A stretch of DNA of 55,518 nt from NCBI RefSeq assembly GCF_000301075.1, contig NZ_JH932293.1, positions 50,878-106,395 of the forward strand, given 5' to 3'. The translations under genes were made by a program, and so were the position numbers. This DNA comes from Bergeyella zoohelcum ATCC 43767. GTDB lineage: Bacteria > Bacteroidota > Bacteroidia > Flavobacteriales > Weeksellaceae. Under the pieces are notes generated by a model. The model worked only from the letters and a program-made list of their open reading frames with translations. It was not told where the DNA came from and ran no database searches. Below are positions 25,227 through 33,568 of the stretch, in pieces (the stretch's first letter is position 1; each line of letters opens with the position of its first letter).

Positions 25227-25359
25227 TTCTACTGCATGTATGACTACAGCGGGGTCAAATGTATATAGCAACAGCCACCGTTTTGTTATTCGACTCCGAA
25301 GGGGTCGTATGTTATATAGGAAAATATTCCTCTATAAACATATGACCTCTACGAGGTCA
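25227..25359. repeat. Dispersed hairpin repeat, copy 2
   Basis: Same orientation and order as the block at 22785-22918. Long identical stretches include GGGGTCGTATGTTATATAGG and the CTATAAACATATGACCTCTA-CGAGGTCA segment. The GACCCC palindrome is imperfect here (GACTCCGAAGGGGTC). Confidence 0.85.
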
Positions 25360-25626
25360 GACTAAAAGCCTATAAAAGTTGGAAAGTAGAGGTTAGAAAA
25401 CTAAAAGGCTAAAAAGTTAGAAACCAACTGCTAGCAACCGAAAGCCTCCTGCCCATTGCTTCCTGCCTACTGCTTTTAGAAATTAGATGTTGGAGATTAG
25501 AATTTGGAAGTTAGAAAGCTAAATGCCATCCGCTAAAAGCCAACCGCCAATTACTTCCTGCATCCTGCTTTTAGAGATTGGATGTTGAAAATTAGAAAAC
25601 AAATCGCTAAAAGTCATTCGCTAAAA
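25360..25626. repeat. Degenerate intergenic repeats
   Basis: There is no gene here. The segment ctgcttttagaaattagatg at about 25470 recurs as ctgcttttagagattggatg at about 25565. The segment gcccattgcttcctgcc near 25450 is the reverse complement of the aggcaggaagcaat motif inside the 111-bp repeats at 10151-10443. Confidence 0.5.
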
Positions 25627-26184
25627 CTATTTCCATTTGATATTACATCCCAAACTTGGTCTTTGGCTCTCCTCTTGAGGTTCCCCTGCTAAAAGGTTTT
25701 CAAAAGCGATGATAAGATCTTCCCCCGTAATTTCCTTGGTATTTCCAGGACGAGAATCATCCATCTGACCACGATAGATAAGATCTAATTTTTCATCAAA
25801 GAAGTAAAAATCGGGCGTACAGGCAGCGTCATAGGCTTTTGCTACTGCCTGACTTTCATCATACAAATATGGGAAATCAAACCTTCTATCTATCTGGAAC
25901 TCTATCATTTTTTCGGGAGCATCTGCTGGATATTTTTCTACATCATTAGCATTGATAGCGATAAATTCTATCCCTTTTTCATTATAATCCTCGTAAAGCT
26001 CAGTAAGTTTATCTATGATATGAAGCACAAAAGGACAATGGTTACACATAAAAACCACCAAAGTCCCTTTTTCTCCTTTCAGTTCTTCTAGAGATTGAAT
26101 TTCATTATTTTGAGATGGATTTGGAAGTTCAAAAAACGGTGCTTTCGTTCCCAAAGGGAGCATATTAGATGGAGTATTTGCCAT
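25627..26184 (-). CDS. Thioredoxin-like (AhpC/TSA-type) redoxin
   Basis: A 185-residue thioredoxin-fold protein with active site CNHC at residues 47-50 in TLVVFMCNHCPFVLHII. It is followed by the GIEFIAINANDVEKYPADAP segment and the cis-Pro region ACTPDFYFFDEK. No signal peptide is present, so it is probably cytoplasmic. It resembles the family of stand-alone redoxins with a CxxCP(F/Y) motif, likely a thiol-disulfide oxidoreductase or peroxidase-like protein; the substrate is unknown. It lies 19 nt downstream of miaA on the same strand. Confidence 0.88.
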   Translation of the reverse strand: MANTPSNMLPLGTKAPFFELPNPSQNNEIQSLEELKGEKGTLVVFMCNHCPFVLHIIDKLTELYEDYNEKGIEFIAINANDVEKYPADAPEKMIEFQIDRRFDFPYLYDESQAVAKAYDAACTPDFYFFDEKLDLIYRGQMDDSRPGNTKEITGEDLIIAFENLLAGEPQEESQRPSLGCNIKWK

Positions 26185-26203
26185 AATGATTTTGTTTTAA
26201 AAT

Positions 26204-27103
26204 TTAGAGTATATTTTCCAGCAAAGATAAGGATTCTTTTAATGGATTTTCAAAATTTACCCAATGAATATTCCCTTCTTTTCTGTACCAAGTAAGCTGG
26301 CGTTTAGCAAATCTCCGAGAGTTTTTTTTAATTTCTGAAACAGCAAAATCTAAATCCCATGTACCCTCCAGATACTTAAAAAGTTCAGTATAACCTACCG
26401 TTTGTAACGGGACAAGATGCTGAAATTTTTTCAGCTGCTCCACTTCTTTTAGTAATCCTTTATTCATCATTTGATCCACCCGAGCGTTAATTCTCTCATA
26501 GATTACCTCCCTTGGAGCTGCTATACCCACTCTTATCGTTTGGAAATTACGAGGCTTTTTGGGTAAACGTATCTGTTCAGAATATTTTTTGCCCGTTTGC
26601 CAAATGACATCTATCGCACGAAGAAGCCTACGAGGGTTTTCTAAATCCACTTGCTGATGATATTCTGGGTCTAATTGTTCCAGTAACACTTGTAGTGCCG
26701 TAAGTCCTTCATTTTCCCAAATTTGCTCCAGTTTTTTTTGGTTTTCTTCATTCGCTTCGGGTAAGTCATGGAGTCCTTCTATCACCGCTTTCTCATACAT
26801 CATACTTCCCCCTACCATAATCATGACATCATGTTTTTCAAATAACTCATTTAGCCGCTGCAAGGCATCGATTTCAAACTGACCAATGGAATAATAATCT
26901 TGCACAGAAAGATTTCCAATAAAATGATGTGCTGCCTCTTGCTGCTCTTCTGGTGTGGGAGCTGCAGTACCAATGGGCATTTCTCTAAAAAACTGCCTAC
27001 TATCACAAGAAATAATCTCTGTACCATAGTGTTTCGCTAAGTCAATAGCGAGTTTCGTTTTCCCGATGCCTGTGGTTCCTACAACGGAGATCAGTGTTTT
27101 CAC
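26204..27103 (-). CDS. miaA: tRNA dimethylallyltransferase
   Basis: A 299-residue enzyme that adds a dimethylallyl group to A37 of tRNAs reading codons that start with U. The P-loop is VVGTTGIGKTKLA (residues 7-19). EIISCDSRQFFREMPIGTA, VGGSMMYEKAVIEG, NPRRLLRAIDVI and the C-terminal FAKRQLTWYRKE are family motifs. Length is normal. It is followed by the redoxin gene and preceded 21 nt upstream by the unknown gene at 27125-27505. Confidence 0.96.
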   Translation of the reverse strand: MKTLISVVGTTGIGKTKLAIDLAKHYGTEIISCDSRQFFREMPIGTAAPTPEEQQEAAHHFIGNLSVQDYYSIGQFEIDALQRLNELFEKHDVMIMVGGSMMYEKAVIEGLHDLPEANEENQKKLEQIWENEGLTALQVLLEQLDPEYHQQVDLENPRRLLRAIDVIWQTGKKYSEQIRLPKKPRNFQTIRVGIAAPREVIYERINARVDQMMNKGLLKEVEQLKKFQHLVPLQTVGYTELFKYLEGTWDLDFAVSEIKKNSRRFAKRQLTWYRKEGNIHWVNFENPLKESLSLLENIL

Positions 27104-27124
27104 AAAAATACAAACTACTAATGA

Positions 27125-27505
27125 TTAAAATACAATATGATAGACATCCCTTTCATTCCTCTCAATATGCTGATACACAAACCCGCCAGGCTGTGGTATT
27201 ACTTCTACCAAATCAAAAACACTACACGCTTTCGGTAATCCTGAAAAAATCAATGAAAAAGTATAAGCACAAAAGGGCGGCACGGCAGTCCAATGAGGAA
27301 ACATGGTAATATTTTCGGCAAATAATAATGAGGAAACTACCTGCTTTTCATGCATCAGATAAGTACTAGGCCATATTCTCAGCAGCGTTTCAAAGTTTTC
27401 TTTATTCTTATAAGTACAATGAATAATGACCTGCTTTTCCTGCTCCACAAGAGTTTCTTCTTTCAAGAGTGGAGAAACAATCGGTTTTTTTATCAATGTA
27501 TCCAT
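27125..27505 (-). CDS. Conserved hypothetical protein
   Basis: A 126-residue soluble protein starting at MDTLIKKPIVSPLLKEETLV. The 15-residue upstream extension is rejected because it begins in poorly coding sequence. Distinctive segments are LLRIWPSTYLMHE, ENITMFPHWTAVPP and VFDLVEVIPQPGGFVYQHIE. It has no signal peptide, membrane helix or catalytic signature I recognise. It appears to be a small conserved flavobacterial protein of unknown function. It lies between gpsA (64 nt upstream) and miaA (21 nt downstream), all leftward, so it may belong to one transcript. Confidence 0.75.
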   Translation of the reverse strand: MDTLIKKPIVSPLLKEETLVEQEKQVIIHCTYKNKENFETLLRIWPSTYLMHEKQVVSSLLFAENITMFPHWTAVPPFCAYTFSLIFSGLPKACSVFDLVEVIPQPGGFVYQHIERNERDVYHIVF

Positions 27506-27569
27506 GAGAAAAAACAAATCTTTATTTTGTAATGATAGTAAGGATAGCAATCGCTGAACATGGGTACTA

Positions 27570-28553
27570 CTAATTCAGTACTTGTGTGAGATTTTCAAAT
27601 TCTTTTTCAGCGTTTTTATCTTCGTACAGAATACGATAAACTGCGTTAATAATAGGAGTTTCTATGGCATGTTTCTGGGCGGTTTCGTAGATAGATTTGG
27701 CGGCATAGTATCCTTCGGCCACCATATTCATAGATTGAATGGCAGATTTTACAGTATAGCCTTTCCCTATGAGGTTTCCTAAACTTCGGTTTCTGGAGAA
27801 AAGAGAATATGCCGTAACGAGTAAATCTCCTAAATATGCACTTTCATTTACATCTCTTGGAATTTCATAAACGGCTCCTAAAAACCTTTCCATCTCCCGA
27901 ATGGCATTAGACACAAAAACCGCCGTAAAATTATCCCCATACCCTAATCCACTGGCAATTCCTGCTCCTATGGCATAAATATTTTTAAGAATAGCACTGT
28001 ACTCATTCCCAAGAATATCCGCACTACAATTCACTTTAATAAAAGAGGAAGAAAACGCTTTTTTCAGTTCTTCTGCTACTGATACTTCTGCTGTAGCTAT
28101 AGTAAGATAAGATAGCCTCTCCATGGCTACTTCCTCAGCATGACAAGGTCCTGCAATCACTGCCTGATTTCTAAACCCTATATCAAATCTTTCTCTGAGG
28201 TAATGTGCTACAATATCATTGGCAACAGGAACGATACCCTTAATAGCAGAGATAAATATTTTCCCCGAGCAGTTCACCGTCATTTGCTCTAACGCATCCG
28301 AAAGATAAATGGACGGAGTAGCCAATACGATATAATCACACGCTTCTACCAATTCATTTACCTCCGTAGTGAGTTCAAGATGTGCCACATCAAAGAATAC
28401 CGAAGTAAGATAATTAGGATTATGCCCTCTCTTTTCTATCGCACCTTTTACATATTCATTCCGAACACACCAATACACCTTTTCTACATTTTCTACCAAC
28501 ATTTTTACAATTGCCGTGGCGAAACTTCCACTTCCTATCACGCCTATTTTCAT
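27570..28553 (-). CDS. gpsA: Glycerol-3-phosphate dehydrogenase [NAD(P)+]
   Basis: A 327-residue cytosolic enzyme reducing dihydroxyacetone phosphate to sn-glycerol-3-phosphate for phospholipid synthesis. The N-terminal Rossmann motif is KIGVIGSGSFATAIVK. FISAIKGIVP and AVIAGPCHAEEVAMERL are the GpsA signature segments, and the catalytic Lys sits in NEYSAILKNIYAIGAG. Length is typical. It is divergent from relA/spoT, with a -7 box at 28615-28622 upstream. Confidence 0.96.
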   Translation of the reverse strand: MKIGVIGSGSFATAIVKMLVENVEKVYWCVRNEYVKGAIEKRGHNPNYLTSVFFDVAHLELTTEVNELVEACDYIVLATPSIYLSDALEQMTVNCSGKIFISAIKGIVPVANDIVAHYLRERFDIGFRNQAVIAGPCHAEEVAMERLSYLTIATAEVSVAEELKKAFSSSFIKVNCSADILGNEYSAILKNIYAIGAGIASGLGYGDNFTAVFVSNAIREMERFLGAVYEIPRDVNESAYLGDLLVTAYSLFSRNRSLGNLIGKGYTVKSAIQSMNMVAEGYYAAKSIYETAQKHAIETPIINAVYRILYEDKNAEKEFENLTQVLN

Positions 28554-28614
28554 GTTATTCTCCTTAAATAATTGTAATCAAAGACCTCTTCCTTAACAAG
28601 GTTAATCTTCAGTA

Positions 28615-28622
28615 CAAATATA
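28615..28622 (-). promoter_or_regulatory. Putative -7 box (TATATTTG) for gpsA
   Basis: The complement of caaatata reads TATATTTG, matching TAnnTTTG, about 61 nt upstream of the gpsA ATG. No -33 box is evident. Confidence 0.45.
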
Positions 28623-28806
28623 GGAAAAAACCTCTTTACTATGTCCCTTTCCTTTGTAGTAAAAATCTTCTGAATCATTATGGCGTTCATTGGGGAAACC
28701 TTTCCCCTAAAATAAACCAATTGTTAAATATTTAGAAGAATATCGCTTTTCATTTCTTTTCTCAAAAACTTTTCCTTATTTTAGCGAGTTAGTAAGCAGA
28801 TTGATT

Positions 28807-31011
28807 ATGTATGATTTAGAACAAGAGCAAAAGGAAATATTGGCTCGGTACAAAGATATGATAGCTCATACCTATAGGAAGCTATCTGATGAGGAAAAAA
28901 AACTCATAAGAAAAGCGTTTGATATTGCCCTAGATGCTCATAAAGACCAACGCAGAAAAACAGGAGAGCCGTATATTTATCACCCGATAGAAGTGGCAAA
29001 AATTGTAGCAAATGAAATTGGTTTAGGAGCCACCTCCATCGCTTGTGCTTTGCTTCATGATGTGATAGAAGACTCTGAATACACTTATGAAGATATTCAG
29101 AAATTATTTGGGGACAAAGTAGCAAACATCGTCTCGGGGCTTACCAAAATTTCCGTGATGAACCAAAAAAATATTTCTATCCAATCTGAAAATTATAGGA
29201 AACTCCTGCTCACACTTTCAGAGGATTTCCGTGTGATTTTGGTAAAAATAGCAGACCGACTGCATAATATGCGTACGCTGGAAAGTATGCGTCCTGATAA
29301 ACAAAAAAAGATTGCGAGTGAGACCGTGTACATCTATGCTCCATTGGCACACCGATTAGGATTGTACAATATTAAATCGGAGCTAGAAGACCTCTCCATG
29401 AAATACAATAATCCTGAGGTCTATAATGAAATCACCGAAAAACTAGAAGTAGCCAGTGAACACCGGCAAGCCTACTTGGACGAATTTAAAAAACAAGTCT
29501 CAGAAAAACTAAAAGAGGAAGGACTTAATTTTATTATCAAAGGAAGAACCAAAGCCATCTCATCTATCTACCGAAAAATGCTCCATCAGGGAGTAACTTT
29601 TGAGGAAGTGTATGATAACTATGCCATCAGAATTATTTACAAATCAGACACTAAGAATGAAAAATTCCTCGCTTGGAAAATTTATTCTATCGTAACAGAT
29701 TTGTACCACAGTAACCCAAGGAGAATGAGAGACTGGATTACGCAGCCTCGTTCCACAGGATATGAAAGTTTACACCTCACCGTCCTAGGGCCTGATAAAA
29801 AGTGGATAGAAGTACAGATACGCTCTGAAAGGATGGATGCCATAGCGGAAAAAGGCGTTGCTGCCCACTATCGTTACAAAGAAGGTTTTAGACAAAACTC
29901 TGATGACACCAATTTTGAACAATGGGTAACACAAATCCGTGAAGTATTAGAAAATCCACAGGATGTATCTACTGCCGAACTTTTAGATAATATTAAACTC
30001 AATCTCTACTCCAAGGAAGTTTTCATCTTTACTCCTAAAGGAGAGATAAAAATACTTCCCGTAGGCTCTACAGCACTAGACTTTGCTTTCTCTGTACATA
30101 CAGATTTAGGCACCAAATGCCTAGGTGCCAAGGTCAATGGAAAACTGGTGCCGATTTCTTATGTCCTAAAAAATGGAGACCAAATAGATATTCTATCTTC
30201 CCAAAATCAAAAACCTAAACCCGACTGGCTAGACATCGTGGTAACGGCAAGGGCAAAATCTAAAATCAAAGGTTTCCTTAATGCAGAGAAAAACCAAAAC
30301 ACCAAGGAAGGAAAAGAAATTCTTCAGCGAAAAATGAAAAATGCTAAACTGCAATTTTCTGAAGATGAAATCAATAAAATGCAGAAGTTTTTTAATTTAA
30401 AAAACTCTCAAGACCTCTTCCTAGCATTTTATAATGGCGTTTTAGATATTGGGGACCTCAAAAGATACGCTGATAGCAAGAGTGTTTTCTCTAGCCTACT
30501 GAGCAGATTTAGAAAAGGTACCAGCAAAAACCCTGCTGCCCCATTAGCCACAGAACCCGCCAATGTGGATATGATTGTCTTCGGGAAAGATGAAGAAAAA
30601 CTGAATTACTCTTTCGCCAAATGCTGTAGCGTAGTTCCTGGGGATAAGATTTTTGGGTTCATTACCATCAATGACGGCATCAAAGTACATAATGATGTAT
30701 GTCCTAATGCGATAAACCTCCGTGCTCAATACGATTACAGAGTGATGACCGCTAAATGGGTAAATGCCGAAAGTTTCAAAAACAGAGTAAAAATAGAAGT
30801 GGAAGGTATAGACCGTATGGGAATGATGAGTGATATTTCTCAGGTGATTACCAATGCTATGAACATTGATATGAAAAACATGAGCATCTCTTCTAATGAA
30901 GGTCTTTTCCTAGGTACCATCACTCTAGAAGTAAAAAATAAAGACCAACTGGAAGAAACACTAAAAAAATTAAAAGGCATCACTGGTGTAGTAAAAATAA
31001 AAAGAATATAG
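28807..31011 (+). CDS. Bifunctional (p)ppGpp synthetase/hydrolase (RelA/SpoT family)
   Basis: A 734-residue Rel-type enzyme that makes and degrades the stringent-response alarmone (p)ppGpp. The N-terminal HD hydrolase domain is intact (YHPIEVAKIV, LLHDVIEDS with His84-Asp85, RLHNMRTL). It is followed by the synthetase domain (KGRTKAISSIYRKM, STGYESLHLTV), a TGS domain (VFIFTPKGEIKILPVGSTAL), a Zn/helical region with CC (AKCCSVVPGD) and a C-terminal ACT domain (EGIDRMGMMSDISQVI). An in-frame TTG two codons upstream is possible, but ATG at 28807 is preferred. Both catalytic domains look functional. nhaA starts 21 nt downstream. Confidence 0.95.
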   Translation: MYDLEQEQKEILARYKDMIAHTYRKLSDEEKKLIRKAFDIALDAHKDQRRKTGEPYIYHPIEVAKIVANEIGLGATSIACALLHDVIEDSEYTYEDIQKLFGDKVANIVSGLTKISVMNQKNISIQSENYRKLLLTLSEDFRVILVKIADRLHNMRTLESMRPDKQKKIASETVYIYAPLAHRLGLYNIKSELEDLSMKYNNPEVYNEITEKLEVASEHRQAYLDEFKKQVSEKLKEEGLNFIIKGRTKAISSIYRKMLHQGVTFEEVYDNYAIRIIYKSDTKNEKFLAWKIYSIVTDLYHSNPRRMRDWITQPRSTGYESLHLTVLGPDKKWIEVQIRSERMDAIAEKGVAAHYRYKEGFRQNSDDTNFEQWVTQIREVLENPQDVSTAELLDNIKLNLYSKEVFIFTPKGEIKILPVGSTALDFAFSVHTDLGTKCLGAKVNGKLVPISYVLKNGDQIDILSSQNQKPKPDWLDIVVTARAKSKIKGFLNAEKNQNTKEGKEILQRKMKNAKLQFSEDEINKMQKFFNLKNSQDLFLAFYNGVLDIGDLKRYADSKSVFSSLLSRFRKGTSKNPAAPLATEPANVDMIVFGKDEEKLNYSFAKCCSVVPGDKIFGFITINDGIKVHNDVCPNAINLRAQYDYRVMTAKWVNAESFKNRVKIEVEGIDRMGMMSDISQVITNAMNIDMKNMSISSNEGLFLGTITLEVKNKDQLEETLKKLKGITGVVKIKRI

Positions 31012-31032
31012 ATTAAAAAATAAAAAGAATAT

Positions 31033-32190
31033 ATGATTACAATTACTAAGTATTTTCAAAACTTTTTCAATAATAGCCAGTCTTCTGGCGTTATACTCCT
31101 ATTTTGTGTAGCTATTTCACTACTTATTGCTAATTCTTCATTGGCAGAAAGTTTTCAGCATCTCCTTCATTATACCCTTGGTGCTTATTCCGTAGAAATA
31201 TGGATTAATGACGGACTGATGGCCATATTCTTCCTCTTGGTAGGTTTAGAAATTAAAAGAGAAATAGTGGAGGGAGAATTGTCAGACATCAAAAACGCCT
31301 CACTGCCCATTGTGGCAGCATTAGGAGGAATGCTTGTACCTGCTGCCATCTACGCTATTTTCAATTCGGGTACTGAGTATAGCAACGGATGGGGAATCCC
31401 TATGGCTACAGACATCGCCTTTTCACTCGCCATTGTCTCTATGCTGGGCAAAAAAGTTCCTGCATCTATTAAAATTTTCCTAGCTGCCCTCGCCATTGTG
31501 GATGATTTGGGAGCTATTCTGGTAATTGCCATTTTCTATACTGAACAGATTCATTGGATGTACCTAGGCATCAGCGGTGGAATCATGCTGCTATTAGCTG
31601 CACTCAATTATTTTAATGTGCAAAAACATATTTTCTACCTCCTTCCTGGAGTAGTACTTTGGTATTGTATGCACCATTCTGGGATTCACGCTACCATTGC
31701 AGGAGTGCTCTTAGCATTTACCATCCCTACTAATGTTTCTAAAACAGAAATTTCACCATTGGAAAAATTAGAACACGGACTCCACAAACCTGTTAATTTT
31801 CTCATCATGCCAATTTTTGCTTTGGCCAATACGAATATTACCTTTGTAGAGGGTATGGTAGATGGATTGGCTTCTAGCTTAGGATTAGGAATTCTAGGTG
31901 GGCTTTTCGTAGGCAAGGCATTGGGCATTGGGCTTTTCTCGTGGGTTGCAATCCAATTAAAACTCAGCTCATTACCTGTAGGAAGTAACTGGATTCAAAT
32001 GATTGGAACTGGGTTTTTAGCAGGAATAGGTTTCACTATGTCTATTTTTATCGCTTTATTATCTTTTAAAAGCCATATAGACATACAAAATGAAGCTAAG
32101 TTCGCTATTTTAATCGCATCAGGACTTTCAGGAATTGTAGGATTTATGATACTTAAGAGAAGTGCCAAAAAGAAAGCAATAAAAGCATAA
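31033..32190 (+). CDS. nhaA: Na+/H+ antiporter NhaA
   Basis: A 385-residue inner-membrane antiporter with about 11-12 membrane helices. Recognisable segments are INDGLMAIFFLLVGLEIKRE near residues 57-76, PMATDIAFSLAIVSMLG and FLAALAIVDDLGAILVIAIF. The last holds the adjacent Asp pair that binds Na+/H+. The C-terminal half has GTGFLAGIGFTMSIFIALL. Length matches the family. It follows relA/spoT by 21 nt and is closed by a hairpin terminator at 32211, so the two are probably one operon. Confidence 0.96.
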   Translation: MITITKYFQNFFNNSQSSGVILLFCVAISLLIANSSLAESFQHLLHYTLGAYSVEIWINDGLMAIFFLLVGLEIKREIVEGELSDIKNASLPIVAALGGMLVPAAIYAIFNSGTEYSNGWGIPMATDIAFSLAIVSMLGKKVPASIKIFLAALAIVDDLGAILVIAIFYTEQIHWMYLGISGGIMLLLAALNYFNVQKHIFYLLPGVVLWYCMHHSGIHATIAGVLLAFTIPTNVSKTEISPLEKLEHGLHKPVNFLIMPIFALANTNITFVEGMVDGLASSLGLGILGGLFVGKALGIGLFSWVAIQLKLSSLPVGSNWIQMIGTGFLAGIGFTMSIFIALLSFKSHIDIQNEAKFAILIASGLSGIVGFMILKRSAKKKAIKA

Positions 32191-32210
32191 AAAATTGTTA
32201 ACAAAACAAC

Positions 32211-32245
32211 AAAAGCTGTTTCATCCATTATGAAACAGCTTTTTC
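32211..32245 (+). terminator. Intrinsic terminator after nhaA
   Basis: AAAAGCTGTTTCAT pairs with ATGAAACAGCTTTT around a 5-nt loop, followed by T-rich sequence. It lies 21 nt after the nhaA stop. Confidence 0.85.
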
Positions 32246-32275
32246 ATTTTTTCTCTCATCAAAATAATTAACGAT

Positions 32276-32315
32276 AAACTCGTCTTGACTTTTTATTTTG
32301 TTTAAATTTCTTGAG
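32276..32315 (-). mobile_element. Remnant of an IS5-type element end
   Basis: Forty bases match the right end of the insertion sequence at 36506-37420 in 33 positions (compared with the reverse complement of 37381-37420). Read on the minus strand it still encodes LKKFKQNKKSR, the counterpart of the transposase C-terminus LRKFKQKRKSR, with the stop codon mutated. No further homology continues inward, so only this end survives. Confidence 0.7.
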
Positions 32316-32334
32316 CTTTATTCGCTTTCAAAAC

Positions 32335-32367
32335 ACTTTGTCAAAGTTTTTAGTACTTTGATAAAGT
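32335..32367. repeat. Imperfect hairpin related to the 22931 hairpin
   Basis: ACTTTGTCAAAGT and ACTTTGATAAAGT are near-perfect reverse complements around a short loop. The arms resemble the ACTTTGCCAAAGT arm at 22931, suggesting a dispersed hairpin family. The remaining gap to rnpB (32368-32589) is AT-rich with no gene seen. Confidence 0.45.
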
Positions 32368-32589
32368 ACCCAAAATAACGAAATTCATTCAACTCAATAT
32401 TCTTCATTAACTCATTTATAGATTTCTAACAAAAAAAGAATGTTATCACTTCATTTTCCTTACTTCTTAATGGCTATTCTTATCCAATAAGTCGAGATAT
32501 AGCTTCGATAATAAAAGGAAGAGAAAAATTGTTTCTATTATTTTCATTTTTCCTTCTTTTCGTTTTTTTCAATATACATGATAAAATAG

Positions 32590-32597
32590 TATCTTTG
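32590..32597 (+). promoter_or_regulatory. -7 box (TATCTTTG) of rnpB
   Basis: TATCTTTG exactly matches TAnnTTTG and ends 2-3 nt before the predicted 5' end of the RNase P RNA. A T-rich stretch at about 32563-32569 may stand in for the -33 element. Confidence 0.65.
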
Positions 32598-32599
32598 CC

Positions 32600-32912
32600 A
32601 GTAGGAAAATGAGTCTGCTGATCATTCTTAATTTAGAATGGTAGGAAAGTCTGGACACCATAGAGCAGCATAATGGGTAACGCCCATCCGTAGTAATACG
32701 AGGACCAGTGCAACAGAAAGAATGTACAGTTCGGCTGTAGTGAAATCAGGTAAACTCTATGTGGTGCAATGCTAAGTATATCGGCAACTAAGGGTGGCTC
32801 GTCCAATGCCGAGGGGTAAGCAGCTATAATTTTACTGCAAAGTAAAATACAGATAAATAGCAGACACTTCTCCACAGAGAAGTACAGAATCCGGCTTATA
32901 AGTTTTCCTACT
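32600..32912 (+). ncRNA. rnpB: RNase P RNA (class A)
   Basis: About 313 nt forming the catalytic RNA of RNase P, which removes 5' leaders from pre-tRNAs. Conserved core elements are in order: GGTAGGAAAGTCTGGACACC (P4 and J3/4 region), GGGTAACGCCC, CAGTGCAACAGAAAG, GGTAAACTC, and the 3' ACAGAATCCGGCTTATAAG that pairs back with the 5' core. The ends AGTAGGAAAA and TTTTCCTACT pair as helix P1. A promoter precedes it and a perfect-palindrome terminator follows. No protein-coding frame in this stretch is credible. Confidence 0.95.
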
Positions 32913-32923
32913 TTTTCATCAAC

Positions 32924-32965
32924 AACGAAAAAACACTCTTCAAATTTGAAGAGTGTTTTTTCGTT
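32924..32965. terminator. Bidirectional terminator, 42-bp perfect palindrome
   Basis: AACGAAAAAACACTCTTCAAA is followed directly by its exact reverse complement, giving a T run on either strand. It lies between rnpB (+) and the DUF1573 gene (-). Confidence 0.9.
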
Positions 32966-32982
32966 ATTCCACCTTTAAAAGA

Positions 32983-33396
32983 TTATTTTTTACGAGCGGT
33001 ATTGGTTACTGATTTCGTTTCAGGAGTACCTGCTGCCAATACATTTCCTTTAATATAAATCACCGAACGGCTATTTTCAGGGTCGTTAGAAAAAACTTCA
33101 ATGAGTTTTTGGAAGCCGCCTGTTATAGCAGTATTGTAATGTACTTTAATATGCCCTGACTTTCCTGGTGCTATAGGGTCCTTACTGAAATCTGGCGTAG
33201 TACACCCGCACGAAGGTTTTACACTGGTGATAATCAATGGTTTTTTTCCTGTATTTTTTACCGTAAAAACTCTATTTCCATCTGAATTTTGTTTTACTGT
33301 TCCGTAATCCAAAGTGGTATTATCAAATGTAATAGTTTGTGCTGCAGTAAATGCCATTGCTCCTAGAAAAGCAAAAAACGCGAATGTTTTCTTCAT
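32983..33396 (-). CDS. DUF1573 secreted protein
   Basis: A 137-residue periplasmic protein with signal peptide MKKTFAFFAFLGAMAFTAAQ and a single Ig-like DUF1573 domain: FDYG-type strand (LDYGTVKQNSDGNRVFTVKN), the conserved TSVKPSCGCTTPDFSKDPI with a CGC motif, PGKSGHIKVHY and the IYIKGNV terminus. Such small DUF1573 proteins are common in Bacteroidota and their function is unknown; the Cys pair could be redox-active or bind metal. It has a well-formed promoter upstream and is monocistronic. Confidence 0.9.
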   Translation of the reverse strand: MKKTFAFFAFLGAMAFTAAQTITFDNTTLDYGTVKQNSDGNRVFTVKNTGKKPLIITSVKPSCGCTTPDFSKDPIAPGKSGHIKVHYNTAITGGFQKLIEVFSNDPENSRSVIYIKGNVLAAGTPETKSVTNTARKK

Positions 33397-33430
33397 AATT
33401 AACTGGATATATTGATTAAATTCTTTGAGA

Positions 33431-33463
33431 CAAAGTTAAGCATTATTTTCATTAGTAGTCAAA
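33431..33463 (-). promoter_or_regulatory. Promoter of the DUF1573 gene
   Basis: On the minus strand TTTG (33460-33463) is separated by 21 nt from TAACTTTG (33431-33438), fitting the Bacteroidota consensus. The leader would be about 30 nt. Confidence 0.65.
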
Positions 33464-33536
33464 ATTTATACCAAATAATATGTCAGGCACATTCAATCCT
33501 CAAGTATAATTTTTCATACTATAAATTTATTTTACC

Positions 33537-33544
33537 TAAATTTG
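33537..33544 (+). promoter_or_regulatory. Putative -7 box (TAAATTTG) for the M1-like lipoprotein
   Basis: TAAATTTG matches TAnnTTTG, 24 nt before the ATG at 33569. Its position argues against the in-frame TTG at 33542 being the start, since that codon overlaps the box. Confidence 0.5.
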
Positions 33545-33568
33545 TATAGAAACAAAGTATTACTAAAA

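Noticed and set aside
32633-32875. 80-codon frame on the - strand
   Set aside because: It lies entirely within the RNase P RNA gene and has no coding signal.
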